Below, piece by piece: positions 13,439 to 21,202 of a DNA stretch of 24,210 nt. Position numbers and translations under genes: made by a program. The DNA lies in contig URPU01000029.1 in assembly GCA_900549865.1 (NCBI GenBank), forward strand, positions 1 through 24,210, given 5' to 3'. The DNA comes from an uncultured Eubacteriales bacterium. Lineage in GTDB: Bacteria > Bacillota > Clostridia > Oscillospirales > Oscillospiraceae. Within the stretch, counting starts at the first letter, position 1, and each line of letters begins with the position of its first letter. The notes under the pieces were generated by a model. The model saw only the letters and a list, made by a program, of their open reading frames with translations, had not been told where the DNA came from and did not search any database.

Positions 13439-13499
13439 GAACTTTTTGTGTTTCAGGTTTGTCGCACAATATTGCAGCATCGTTTGTGCGGCGCGCACA
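13423..13499. promoter_or_regulatory. Repeated CGCACAA motif in the divergent control region
   Basis: CGCACAAA occurs at 13423-13430, CGCACAA at 13463-13469, its inverse TTTGTGCG at 13483-13490, and CGCACA at 13494-13499. The second and third form an inverted pair with a 13-14-base gap. These are candidate regulator sites controlling both directions. Confidence 0.5.
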
Positions 13500-13528
13500 T
13501 TTACAGATCGGCCCCCTGATGATATTTT
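13500..13528 (+). promoter_or_regulatory. Putative promoter of the OYE-SDR operon
   Basis: TTTACA (13500-13505), a 17-base spacer and TATTTT (13523-13528) lie about 50 bases before the first start codon. The weak -10 fits an activated promoter. A CGCACA motif abuts the -35. Confidence 0.5.
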
Positions 13529-13578
13529 TTTAACAGCAAGCAGTGCAAAACAAAAAAGCGAAATTTCAGGAGGTAAAC

Positions 13579-15516
13579 ATGAAATACGAAAAGCTTTTTG
13601 AAAAAGGTAAGATCGGCAAGCTCACGCTGAAGAACCGCATAGTCATGACACCGATGGGCACCGGTTTTGCCGCAGCATCCGGCGAAGCATCCGAGGAGAT
13701 CACCAAGTTCTACGAGGAACGCGCAAAGGGCGGCGTCGGCCTCATCATCTGCGAGGTGTGCCGTGTCGATGAGCTGTCCGGCATTGCTCAGCCTTGCCAG
13801 CTCCGCGCGACCGACATGAACGTCATCCCGAGCTTCACCCGTATGGTCGACAGGATCCACGCATACGACACAAAGGTATTCATGCAGCTGCACCATCCCG
13901 GCAACGAGGCCTTCCCCATCACGCTGCACGGTAATCCCGTCATCGGCCCGTCTCCCGTGATGTGCAAGACCGTCGGCGTTGTTCCGAAGGAAATGACCAC
14001 CGCCGAGGTCGAGGCTATGGTTAAGAACTATGTCAAGGCCGCTGTCATCGCAAAGACCGCCGGCTTCGACGGCGTCGAGATTCACGCGGCGCACGGATAC
14101 CTCGTCAACCAGTTCATGAGTCCGCACACCAACCACCGCACCGACAAGTACGGCGGAGACTTCTTCAACAGGATGCGCTTCATTTCCGAGATCATCATCA
14201 GCATCCGCTTTGCCTGCGGCGCTGACTTCCCCGTTTCCGTGCGTATGAACGGCACTGACTTCTGGGATGATGGCAACGATGAGAAGGAATGCCAGCACAT
14301 CGCCCGCTATCTCGAGTCCCTCGGCGTTGCATCCCTCAATGTCTCCAGCGGCTCCTATGAGTCCGGCTGGTCGATCATCGAGCCCTACCCCTATCAGGAA
14401 GGCTGGAAGAAGCATCTTGCAAAGGGCATCAAGGAATGCGTACATATCCCCGTCATCGCCGTCAATACCGTCAAGCACCCGGCTCATGCTGAGGCTATGC
14501 TTGAAGAGGGCGTGTCCGACTTCGTCGGCGTTGCGCGCGGCAACCTCTGCGATCCGGAATTCGGCAACAAGGCAAAGCGCGGTGACGATGCTCGTGTGCG
14601 CAAGTGCATCGGCTGCATGAACTGCTTCAAGCAGGCTGGCCTCGGTCGCGCGATAGAGTGCGCAGTCAACCCCGTGCTCGGCCGCGAGACCTACCGCGGA
14701 GACGACAAGCTCATCAAGAACGGCGACGGCAGGACCGTTGCAGTCATCGGCGCAGGCCCCTCCGGTCTGCAGGCTGCCATTACTCTTGCAAAGCGCGGCT
14801 TCAAGGTCGTTGTGTTTGAAAAGTCCGACCGCATCGGCGGTAACATGAACCTCGCTGCTGTTCCTCCCTGCAAGGGGCTTATCAGCGAGTTCATCGAAAC
14901 TCTCGGTATTGAGGCCGCAGACCTCGGCATTGATATCCGTCTCAACACTCCCGGCACCGTCGAGGCTGCAAAGGCAGTCGGCGCAGTCGGCGTGGTCATC
15001 GCGGCAGGCGGCATCGATATAATCCCGCAGGTCGACGGCATTGACAAGGCATACACCTACAGACAGGTCCTCAAGAACGAGGTCGAGCTGAAGGGCAAGA
15101 AGATCGCCGTTATCGGCGGCGGCCTCACCGGTCTTGAGACCGCGGAATACCTCAGTGATTTTGACAATGAGGTCTCCGTTATAGAGATGGCTCCCGCTGT
15201 CGGCACCGCAATGTACCGCAGTGTTACTGACGCAGTTGTCGGCCACATCACCAAGAACGGCGGCCATATAATGACCGGCACGATGTTCAAGGCTGTCGGC
15301 GACGGATTCGTCACTCTCAACAGCCTTGCGACCGGTTATGATACCGACGCTCTCTTTGACGCATGTGTTATCGCAATGGGCGTAAAGCCCAACGATGCGA
15401 TCGTGGCCGAGTTTGAAGCCGCATTTGATAAGGTCGCAGTCGTCGGCGATACAGTCGAGCCCGGCAACATCGCAGACGCGACCCACTCCGGTCTCAACAA
15501 AGCGTTCGTATTTTAA
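13579..15516 (+). CDS. NADH:flavin oxidoreductase, old yellow enzyme / 2,4-dienoyl-CoA reductase type
   Basis: This 645-residue three-domain enzyme begins with an FMN-binding TIM barrel (1-330). It has the signature HAAHGYLVNQF, with catalytic Tyr174, then SPHTNHRTDKYGG. A [4Fe-4S] site follows with Cys343, Cys346, Cys349 and Cys361. Next is an FAD Rossmann fold (VIGAGPSG, 389-396) and an NADH-binding fold (VIGGGLTG, 511-518). This layout matches bacterial 2,4-dienoyl-CoA reductase, BaiCD/BaiH and related clostridial ene-reductases, which reduce C=C bonds conjugated to a carbonyl using electrons from NADH. The substrate is not determinable; neighbours suggest a cyclic enone or alcohol. The ATG follows AGGAGG by six bases. 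It is the first gene of a four-gene operon. Confidence 0.93.
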   Translation: MKYEKLFEKGKIGKLTLKNRIVMTPMGTGFAAASGEASEEITKFYEERAKGGVGLIICEVCRVDELSGIAQPCQLRATDMNVIPSFTRMVDRIHAYDTKVFMQLHHPGNEAFPITLHGNPVIGPSPVMCKTVGVVPKEMTTAEVEAMVKNYVKAAVIAKTAGFDGVEIHAAHGYLVNQFMSPHTNHRTDKYGGDFFNRMRFISEIIISIRFACGADFPVSVRMNGTDFWDDGNDEKECQHIARYLESLGVASLNVSSGSYESGWSIIEPYPYQEGWKKHLAKGIKECVHIPVIAVNTVKHPAHAEAMLEEGVSDFVGVARGNLCDPEFGNKAKRGDDARVRKCIGCMNCFKQAGLGRAIECAVNPVLGRETYRGDDKLIKNGDGRTVAVIGAGPSGLQAAITLAKRGFKVVVFEKSDRIGGNMNLAAVPPCKGLISEFIETLGIEAADLGIDIRLNTPGTVEAAKAVGAVGVVIAAGGIDIIPQVDGIDKAYTYRQVLKNEVELKGKKIAVIGGGLTGLETAEYLSDFDNEVSVIEMAPAVGTAMYRSVTDAVVGHITKNGGHIMTGTMFKAVGDGFVTLNSLATGYDTDALFDACVIAMGVKPNDAIVAEFEAAFDKVAVVGDTVEPGNIADATHSGLNKAFVF

Positions 15517-15546
15517 GTGCTGGTGCAGCAGGAAAGGAGTATCACA

Positions 15547-16383
15547 ATGAAAGAATTCAAGGATAAAGTCATAGTTGTCACCGGCGGTGCGCGCGGCATA
15601 GGCAAGGCCATTGCCGTCGAAGGCGCAAAGCGCGGCATGAACGTCGTCCTCAACGACATAGACCCGCTGGTCTGCGAGACCGCAAAGGAGATCGAAGCAA
15701 TGGGCGTGAAGTGCGTCGCCCAGAACGCCGATATCTCCATCTACGAGAACATCGAAGCTCTTCTCAAGCTCACTCTTGATACTTTCGGCCATGTCGACAT
15801 TCTCGTCAACAACGCCGGCTGCGCCGTCTCCGGTGCGATCTGGAAGCTGCCCAAGCGCGATATTGACTGGATAACCGAGCTCAACTTCCTCAGCCATCTC
15901 TACGGCATGAAGATATTCCTGCCGCAGATGATCGCTCAGGGCACTCCCTGCGAGATCGTCAACGTCGAATCCACCGCCGGTCTTATGACCTCCGGCAAGG
16001 CAACGATGTACCACGCGACGAAGGCCGCCGGTGTTGCGACCTCCGAGAGCGTATACATCGCGATGAAAGAGAACAACTACCCCATCAATGTCCACTGCCT
16101 CGTTCCCGCGTATGTCAAGACCACCATCCACCTTGCCGACCTGCACCGCCCCGAGCGCTTTGCCATCAACGACGATCCTTACTATACCAGCGAGGAGTAC
16201 AAGGCCGGTCAGCTCCGCGGTACGCGCGGCGTCATGAGCGGCATCCCCGATTGGTATGTCGGCGAGTGCGTCTTCACCGCCATTGAGGATGAGAAGTTCT
16301 ATATCTTCACTCACCCCGAGTCTCAGGTCGTTGCACAGCCGCGCGTCCAGCGCCTTGCATCCGGCATCAATCCCAAGACCTGA
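15547..16383 (+). CDS. Short-chain dehydrogenase/reductase, paralogue 1
   Basis: This 278-residue classical SDR has the cofactor motif TGGARGIG (12-19), NNAG (88-91) and the catalytic tetrad Asn113, Ser142, Tyr155, Lys159 (YHATK). Acidic residues after the second strand (NDID) favour NAD(H) over NADP(H). The C-terminal half carries HRPERFAINDDPYY, closely echoed in the next gene (HRPDRFAIHDDEPYY), so the pair arose by duplication. It probably oxidises or reduces a hydroxyl/keto group on the same substrate as the flavin enzyme upstream. The ATG follows GGAG by seven bases; the gap to the upstream stop is 30 bases. Confidence 0.92.
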   Translation: MKEFKDKVIVVTGGARGIGKAIAVEGAKRGMNVVLNDIDPLVCETAKEIEAMGVKCVAQNADISIYENIEALLKLTLDTFGHVDILVNNAGCAVSGAIWKLPKRDIDWITELNFLSHLYGMKIFLPQMIAQGTPCEIVNVESTAGLMTSGKATMYHATKAAGVATSESVYIAMKENNYPINVHCLVPAYVKTTIHLADLHRPERFAINDDPYYTSEEYKAGQLRGTRGVMSGIPDWYVGECVFTAIEDEKFYIFTHPESQVVAQPRVQRLASGINPKT

Positions 16384-16397
16384 TCGTACAGCATAAA

Positions 16398-16427
16398 TCA
16401 AAGTGCCGCGTAAAAGCGGCACTTTGA
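16398..16427 (+). promoter_or_regulatory. Intercistronic hairpin between the two SDR genes
   Basis: A perfect 12-bp stem, TCAAAGTGCCGC (16398-16409) and GCGGCACTTTGA (16416-16427), has a GTAAAA loop. No T-run follows, so it is more likely an mRNA processing or stability element, or a partial attenuator, than a full terminator. Confidence 0.65.
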
Positions 16428-16465
16428 TAAAACATGAAATTCATATTCAGAAAGGCGGTAAATCT

Positions 16466-17326
16466 ATGTTCACAAACTACGAAAACGCTAAAGTAGTCAT
16501 CACCGGCGGCGCCAACGGCATCGGCAAGACCCTCGCTCTCGGCTTTGCCAAGCGCGGTTCCGATGTTGCGATAATAGACATCCACGGCGATGAGGCCGAA
16601 ACCGTCGCAAAAGAGATACGCGGCATGGGCCGTAAGTCCTTCGCAATGCAGGCTGACGTTTCCGTCCTTGACGAGTGCAAAGCGATCCTTGATAAGACGA
16701 TGGCCGAGTTCGGCCGCTGCGATGTGCTCGTAAATAACGCGGGCGTCTCCGCGCTCTCCGATGTTGAGCATATCCCGGAGAAAGACATACGCTGGGTCTA
16801 TGAGACTAACGTATACTCGCACTGGTTTATGATGCAGAACTTTCTCCCGCAGATGCGCAGCCAGAAATCACACTGCCAGATAATCAACGTCTGCTCCATA
16901 GCCGGCCTCATTTCCATGAACGGCGCTCCCGCGTATTTCAGCTCCAAGCATGCCGCGGTCGCACTCTCCGAGTGCGTGTATAAGCAGCTCAAGGCAGACA
17001 AGGCCGATATAGACGTGTCCATCTTCTGCCCCGGCTATATAAACACCGAGATGCACCTGACCGACCGCCATCGTCCCGATCGCTTCGCCATCCATGACGA
17101 TGAGCCGTATTACCACACCGAGGAGTACGCAAAGTTTGTCGCGTTCAACAAGTATCTGCTTGAAAACGGCGCTGATGTAAATGTGGCTGTGGAGACGATC
17201 TTCAAAGCACTTGAGAAGGAGCAGTTCTATATTCTCGATACGCCGAAGTATGAGCGCCTGCTCTGCGAGCAGGGCGTCTTTGAAGCGGAGAAGATCCGTC
17301 CAGTCGACTATTACACACTGAACTGA
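16466..17326 (+). CDS. Short-chain dehydrogenase/reductase, paralogue 2
   Basis: This 286-residue classical SDR has TGGANGIG (13-20), NNAG (90-93) and the catalytic residues Asn115, Ser144, Tyr157, Lys161 (YFSSK). Asp38 in IDIH after the second strand suggests NAD(H). It aligns along its length with the preceding SDR but is not a recent copy: about half the residues differ by eye. Having two would suit different positions or stereochemistry on one substrate. The start follows AAAGGCGG. The ATG is 82 bases after the upstream stop, a gap holding the hairpin at 16398-16427. Confidence 0.92.
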   Translation: MFTNYENAKVVITGGANGIGKTLALGFAKRGSDVAIIDIHGDEAETVAKEIRGMGRKSFAMQADVSVLDECKAILDKTMAEFGRCDVLVNNAGVSALSDVEHIPEKDIRWVYETNVYSHWFMMQNFLPQMRSQKSHCQIINVCSIAGLISMNGAPAYFSSKHAAVALSECVYKQLKADKADIDVSIFCPGYINTEMHLTDRHRPDRFAIHDDEPYYHTEEYAKFVAFNKYLLENGADVNVAVETIFKALEKEQFYILDTPKYERLLCEQGVFEAEKIRPVDYYTLN

Positions 17327-17362
17327 ATATCAAAATCTGAATAAACACGAGGAGAATTTACA

Positions 17363-17890
17363 ATGGAAGAAAAAATCGGCAAGAAATTTTTGCTCTATTT
17401 CCGCCTCGCGCTTCTCTGCTGGATCCTCATTGCAAACGCGATCCTGCACATCATCGGTTTTTCCTACGGCTGGCTGATCTTCATCAGCAACATCATGCTC
17501 TTCACCCTTGAGGGCGATGTCAAGGAGCGCTTTCTCACCGTTGAGATAGGCGGCCTTGTCGGACTCGTGCTCACTGTGCTCGCAATGCTCGCCATCTCCG
17601 CCCTGACTCCGATCGTCGGCGATCTCTTTGGTCTGCTTATCCCGCTCGCCGCTGTTCTCGCGCTGCTCATCCTCGGTCATCCCTATGCGCCCAAGGTGCT
17701 CAACAACGTCGGCTTTGCCTATCTCACCTGCGCCTGCATAGATACCACAGCTTTCGCAAGCAACATCGGACTGTTCATTCTCGTTTTTGTTGTCGGTTCT
17801 CTGGTGTTCAACGGCGTGTGCGTCCTGCTTATGAAGCCGATGAAGGCGCTTGCCATCAAGAGTGTGACAAAGGCTGCAAGTAAAGCCTGA
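17363..17890 (+). CDS. Small integral membrane protein of the OYE-SDR operon
   Basis: This 175-residue protein has about five hydrophobic segments: residues 12-33, 37-48, 60-82, 85-104 and 112-155 in one or two passes. It has an acidic short loop (EGDVKE) and a basic C-terminus. I do not recognise the family with certainty; the size and pattern are reminiscent of DUF1097-type inner-membrane proteins. As the last gene of the operon it may help substrate entry or export. GAGGAG precedes the ATG by nine bases, 36 bases after the second SDR. Confidence 0.8.
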   Translation: MEEKIGKKFLLYFRLALLCWILIANAILHIIGFSYGWLIFISNIMLFTLEGDVKERFLTVEIGGLVGLVLTVLAMLAISALTPIVGDLFGLLIPLAAVLALLILGHPYAPKVLNNVGFAYLTCACIDTTAFASNIGLFILVFVVGSLVFNGVCVLLMKPMKALAIKSVTKAASKA

Positions 17891-17916
17891 ACCCCTCGTT
17901 ACAACAACTAAAATCA

Positions 17917-17951
17917 CAAATAGGCTTGACGAATATCGTCAGGCCTATTTT
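17917..17951. terminator. 35-bp hairpin terminator, left copy flanking element 2
   Basis: Same 15-bp stem as at 11801-11834, ending in TTTT, 26 bases after the membrane-protein stop. It is identical over 35 bases to 18154-18188. Confidence 0.85.
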
Positions 17952-18153
17952 GAGACTGTCGAAAAAGCGGCAATGCCGCTTTTTCGAGAAAGATCCGCTG
18001 CGTTCTGCGCCTCAGTTGTCCGCTGATAGCGGACAATTCGACGCTCACTCCGCGCAAAGTGTTTTCCGCCACGCACATGTCGCGGCAGAAAACATATCAT
18101 ACTGCTTTCGCGTCTGCGGACGCGAAACTCTGCGAGGCTTTTTTGACATACTG
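17952..18153 (-). mobile_element. 202-bp hairpin-rich dispersed element, copy 2
   Basis: The inverted counterpart of 8375-8576, with the same length and about ten differences. In the hairpin next to GAGACTGTC, copy 1 has GTGGC/GCCAC while this copy has GCGGC/GCCGC: both arms changed and pairing is kept. It lies between convergent genes and is exactly bracketed by identical 35-bp hairpin repeats. No coding sequence. Confidence 0.87.
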
Positions 18154-18188
18154 CAAATAGGCTTGACGAATATCGTCAGGCCTATTTT
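18154..18188. terminator. 35-bp hairpin terminator, right copy flanking element 2
   Basis: Identical to 17917-17951. It lies 28 bases beyond the stop of the transglycosylase gene and probably terminates it on the minus strand. Confidence 0.8.
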
Positions 18189-18215
18189 CTTATATATGCT
18201 TTTGTGTTTTCCCTT

Positions 18216-18983
18216 TCACGCCGCGGGCTGCAAGAAATGTATGCTGAATGCCTCCGCCATGATCTCATCCGCGCGCTGCACGGATATCATGTCGTAGTTT
18301 ATCATCTTCTGCATGACCGTCGTCATGCGCCGTGTGGCAAGATAAATGCTGTTGTTGGGGGAGTAAAGCGACGGCGCGTTCGGCAGACCGGCGAGCATGA
18401 CGGCCTCGCTGTCGCTCAGCTCCTCCGGCGATTTCCCGAAATAGCCCTCGCTGGCGGAGTATATGCTGTAAAATCCGCTTCCGAAATATATGGAGTTGAC
18501 GTACATTTCAAATATCTCCTTCTTCGTGTACGTGTCCTCTATCGCCCTCGCGGCGAATATCTCCGCAAACTTGCGCTCCAGATGCTTCTTCTGCGTGAAA
18601 AGCTCATTCTTGGCAAGCTGCTGGGTGATGGTGCTGCCTCCCTCGGCAAATGACAGTGTCTTTATGTCCACAAGAATGGCGCGGCAGATGGAGATATAGT
18701 CAATGCCGTGGTGGCTTTCAAAGCGCCTGTCCTCGGCGCAGATAACGGCGTCGATATATATCTGCGGCAGCTCGTCATACGACATGTAGCGCGACACGTA
18801 GCTGCACCGCTGCCGTATATCGTCCTCGATGGACTCAATGGGCTTCTCCGCAATGGCCTCCTTATACATTCTGTAGCCCTTCACGCCGAAGTAGCCGCCC
18901 AGCAGCAGCGCCGCGGCCAGACCCGCCAGCACGACCCACAGAAGTATCCGCCAACCCAAGCGGGGTTTTCGCTTTGTTTTCAT
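18216..18983 (-). CDS. Monofunctional peptidoglycan glycosyltransferase (GT51)
   Basis: This 255-residue protein has one N-terminal membrane anchor (12-32) after a basic stretch, then a GT51 domain. Motifs appear in family order: AEDRRFESHHG (83-93) with catalytic Glu84, GGSTITQQLAKN (115-126), RKFAE (138-142), the EMYVNSIYFGSG region (159-170) and LAGLPNAPSLYSP. It polymerises lipid II into glycan strands on the outer face of the membrane. No transpeptidase domain follows, so it is of the MtgA type rather than a bifunctional PBP. AGGTGG lies eight bases before the ATG. It is monocistronic. Confidence 0.93.
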   Translation of the reverse strand: MKTKRKPRLGWRILLWVVLAGLAAALLLGGYFGVKGYRMYKEAIAEKPIESIEDDIRQRCSYVSRYMSYDELPQIYIDAVICAEDRRFESHHGIDYISICRAILVDIKTLSFAEGGSTITQQLAKNELFTQKKHLERKFAEIFAARAIEDTYTKKEIFEMYVNSIYFGSGFYSIYSASEGYFGKSPEELSDSEAVMLAGLPNAPSLYSPNNSIYLATRRMTTVMQKMINYDMISVQRADEIMAEAFSIHFLQPAA

Positions 18984-19018
18984 ATGTATACCACCTCGAC
19001 TTTCAAGCAGATATGTTC

Positions 19019-19047
19019 ATTATATACGCCATCGCGCCATAAGTCAA
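19019..19047 (-). promoter_or_regulatory. Promoter of the GT51 gene
   Basis: Minus strand TTGACT (19047-19042), 17 bases and TATAAT (19024-19019), 35 bases before the start codon. Confidence 0.8.
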
Positions 19048-19090
19048 AGCTTGCGGAGACTTTGCGGCAAAATTTCCGCTTAATTTTTGC

Positions 19091-20056
19091 TTAAGCCTCT
19101 TCAACCGGCCGCGGCACGACGGCGGAAAGATGCCCCCAGCGCAGCGCGCGCTCAAGCGTTCCGGCGATGCGCGGCAGACTGCGCATGACATAGCCGCGCT
19201 CCAACGCCGTGCAATCAAGCCCGGTGCAAAGCCCCTCCGCCGCGGCGGACAGCGCGGAGAGAAGCCGCGCCCTGTCCCGTCCGCGCAGCACGGCGGAAAG
19301 CTCCTCCGCGTCGCAGCACAGCGCCCCAACGTCGCACCCTGTCAGCACGCAGCCGAGGGCAGTCGCCAGCACCGGCTCATATATGTTCATCACGGCCTGC
19401 GCGTAACCGCCGTCCAGCCCGCGCAGCAGCGCGCGCACGCGCCGCGGCGCAAAATGCCGGCAGAAGCCGTTTTCGGCCTCCAGCCGGTCAAGGTATCGCT
19501 TGATGAATTCTATCCCGTCCGCCTCCGGCAGACCGGGAAACGGCGGATAATCCGCCGTGATGTGCGTCTCGTGCGCGAAGAACTCCGGCCTGTACAGTTT
19601 GAAAAAGCCGCCTATGCCGTCTATGACCGTTGCGCGGTAAAATACGTTCTCCGTCTCAAAAAGCTCCGCGCCAATGTGCCGCCACTGTACCTGCGCCGCG
19701 GCGGTCATGCGCAGTATCCGCTCAAGCCCCGCGGCGTACAGCCCGGACAGCGGCTCATGCAGCACGGCGGACAGCGCCGCGTCTGCATCCGCGCGGGATT
19801 TGAGCTCCACACTGAGCGTGTATAAAATAGAACTGGCCAGCTCCTGCGCCGTTTCCGTGCGGATGGAGCTGCTCCGCCCCTGCGTGAGCTTTGCCGTCCT
19901 GTCCGCCAGAAGCGCCGCGCACTCCGCCCCTATGCGCGCCCTGTCCTCCGTGCCGGTAAGGCCGCGGCGGCCGGCCTGCTCCATAAGGGATGTGAAGTAA
20001 TTCCGCGCGTCAAGCGCGGCGCTGTCGATAAGCCGCGGCCTTGCAAGCTCAGTCAT
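19091..20056 (-). CDS. Uncharacterised protein, DUF6179-like, third gene of the TetR operon
   Basis: This 321-residue, probably soluble, helix-rich protein has no signal peptide or membrane segment. It has several Cys-containing stretches (FCRHFAPRRVRALL; a GCDVGALCCDAEEL stretch) and an FFKLYRPEFFAHETHITADY motif. I associate the pair with the adjacent DUF6323-like gene from memory of Firmicutes annotations; the label needs a profile search. Its start overlaps the end of the upstream gene by eight bases, so the two are translationally coupled and probably work together. Function unknown. Confidence 0.75.
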   Translation of the reverse strand: MTELARPRLIDSAALDARNYFTSLMEQAGRRGLTGTEDRARIGAECAALLADRTAKLTQGRSSSIRTETAQELASSILYTLSVELKSRADADAALSAVLHEPLSGLYAAGLERILRMTAAAQVQWRHIGAELFETENVFYRATVIDGIGGFFKLYRPEFFAHETHITADYPPFPGLPEADGIEFIKRYLDRLEAENGFCRHFAPRRVRALLRGLDGGYAQAVMNIYEPVLATALGCVLTGCDVGALCCDAEELSAVLRGRDRARLLSALSAAAEGLCTGLDCTALERGYVMRSLPRIAGTLERALRWGHLSAVVPRPVEEA

Positions 20057-20537
20057 GCGCGCTCGCCTTTATTTTCAGCGCGCCGCGCTCGCCTGCACGC
20101 ACGTTCAGCCGCCGCGCAAGCTCCGGCAGAGCCTCATCCGCCAGCAGCTCCAGCGAGCCGCGGCATTCCCCGTCAAAGGCGCGCTTCATGCACCGTATCA
20201 GCGCCTCGTCGCTCACGCGGTCATAGGTGTCGTTCTTGAAGGCATAAAAAAGTTCGATAAGCCCTTGCAGCGTCTCCGCGTAGTCATCCTGTGTGATATA
20301 AGGCGAGTCGCAGAAGGCGGATATTATGGCGCGGGCAGCGCCGCCGCCAAGCTCCACGCGGTTTGCCGCCTTCAGCGCCTCTGCCCGCGTCTGCGCCAGC
20401 ATGAGCGCCTCCTGCGCCGTCAGCGTAAGGCCGTATTCCGCCGTCTCCGCGTTGCCGGATAAAAGCTCATCCGCAAGCTGCGGCGTCGCCGCCGCGCCGA
20501 AAAGCCCGAGCGCGCCGTTCGTTATGTCCTCTCTCAT
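20049..20537 (-). CDS. Uncharacterised protein, DUF6323-like, second gene of the TetR operon
   Basis: This 162-residue soluble protein has a notable core: LTAQEALMLAQTRAEALKAA, then an NRVELGGGAARAIISAFCDS stretch, SPYITQDDYAETL and LIELFYAFKNDTYDRVSDE. The pattern resembles DUF6323, which has no known function. It starts inside the TetR stop (ATGA overlap), with GGAGG in the last TetR codons as ribosome binding site, and it ends overlapping the next gene by eight bases. Confidence 0.78.
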   Translation of the reverse strand: MREDITNGALGLFGAAATPQLADELLSGNAETAEYGLTLTAQEALMLAQTRAEALKAANRVELGGGAARAIISAFCDSPYITQDDYAETLQGLIELFYAFKNDTYDRVSDEALIRCMKRAFDGECRGSLELLADEALPELARRLNVRAGERGALKIKASAHD

Positions 20538-21187
20538 GCGTCCTCCCGTTCTCGCGCCGTATCGCGCAGGGCGTACATGCGGTCAAACTGCCGGATGTGC
20601 GCCGCGATCGCCGCCATGGCCTCATCCTCGCGTTCCGGCTCACGGTCGCACAGGGATATGTACAGGCATACCGGCGACACGTACTGCACAGCCATCGTGC
20701 GCGCATCGCCCTGCTGGTACAGGCCGCGCTTCATAAGGCGGTCAAAAAGCACCTCATGACAGTCTATAAGCTCCGTCATATAGCGGCGCGTGTACAGTCT
20801 GGCAAACTCCGCGCTGCTGAACTGCTCGATAGTCAGAAGGCGGCGGAAGCGCCCGGCGTACTCGTCGTGCAGAAGCCGGTGTACGAGTGCCTGCGTTTTC
20901 TGCACCAGCACGTCCTCCGTTATCAGGCTGAAAAATCCGTCTTCCTCCGCCGCGGCCAGCAGATACGCGCGCATGACGTCCTCCTGCCTGTCGCCGCGCT
21001 GCTCCATGTCCTCAAGTATGGCGTCGAATATGGCGCGCTTGTTTTTGAAGTGCTTGTAAAGCGACGGCGCTTTTATCCCCGCCGCGGCCGCGATATCCTC
21101 CACACCGGCGGCTGTGTACCCGCGCGCGGAGAACACCGTCAGCGCCGCGTCCATAATGCGCTGGCGCGCGGATGGCCTCTGTTCCAT
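20534..21187 (-). CDS. TetR/AcrR-family transcriptional regulator
   Basis: This 217-residue repressor-type protein has its N-terminal helix-turn-helix at about 8-55: RIMDAALTVFSARGYTAAGV, DIAAAAGIKAPSLYKHFKNK. The ligand-binding helical domain follows. The ATG at 21187 has AAGGAGG seven bases upstream; an in-frame ATG further upstream lies in the operator region and is rejected. It heads a three-gene overlapping operon. Two palindromes at its own promoter indicate autoregulation. Confidence 0.93.
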   Translation of the reverse strand: MEQRPSARQRIMDAALTVFSARGYTAAGVEDIAAAAGIKAPSLYKHFKNKRAIFDAILEDMEQRGDRQEDVMRAYLLAAAEEDGFFSLITEDVLVQKTQALVHRLLHDEYAGRFRRLLTIEQFSSAEFARLYTRRYMTELIDCHEVLFDRLMKRGLYQQGDARTMAVQYVSPVCLYISLCDREPEREDEAMAAIAAHIRQFDRMYALRDTAREREDA

Positions 21188-21202
21188 GCCGGACCTCCTT
21201 AA

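Noticed and set aside
13501..16422. Very long open frame (about 970 codons) on the minus strand opposite the OYE and first SDR genes
   Set aside because: It is the antisense shadow of two strongly supported enzymes with a GC-biased third codon position. It has no recognisable domain or ribosome binding site, and its translation is a monotone Asp/Gly/Val/Ala-rich sequence.
13579..17326. Assignment as a bile acid 7-alpha-dehydroxylation (bai) operon
   Set aside because: Only the flavin oxidoreductase and SDR classes are shared. The CoA ligase, CoA transferase, dehydratase and bai transporter genes are missing.
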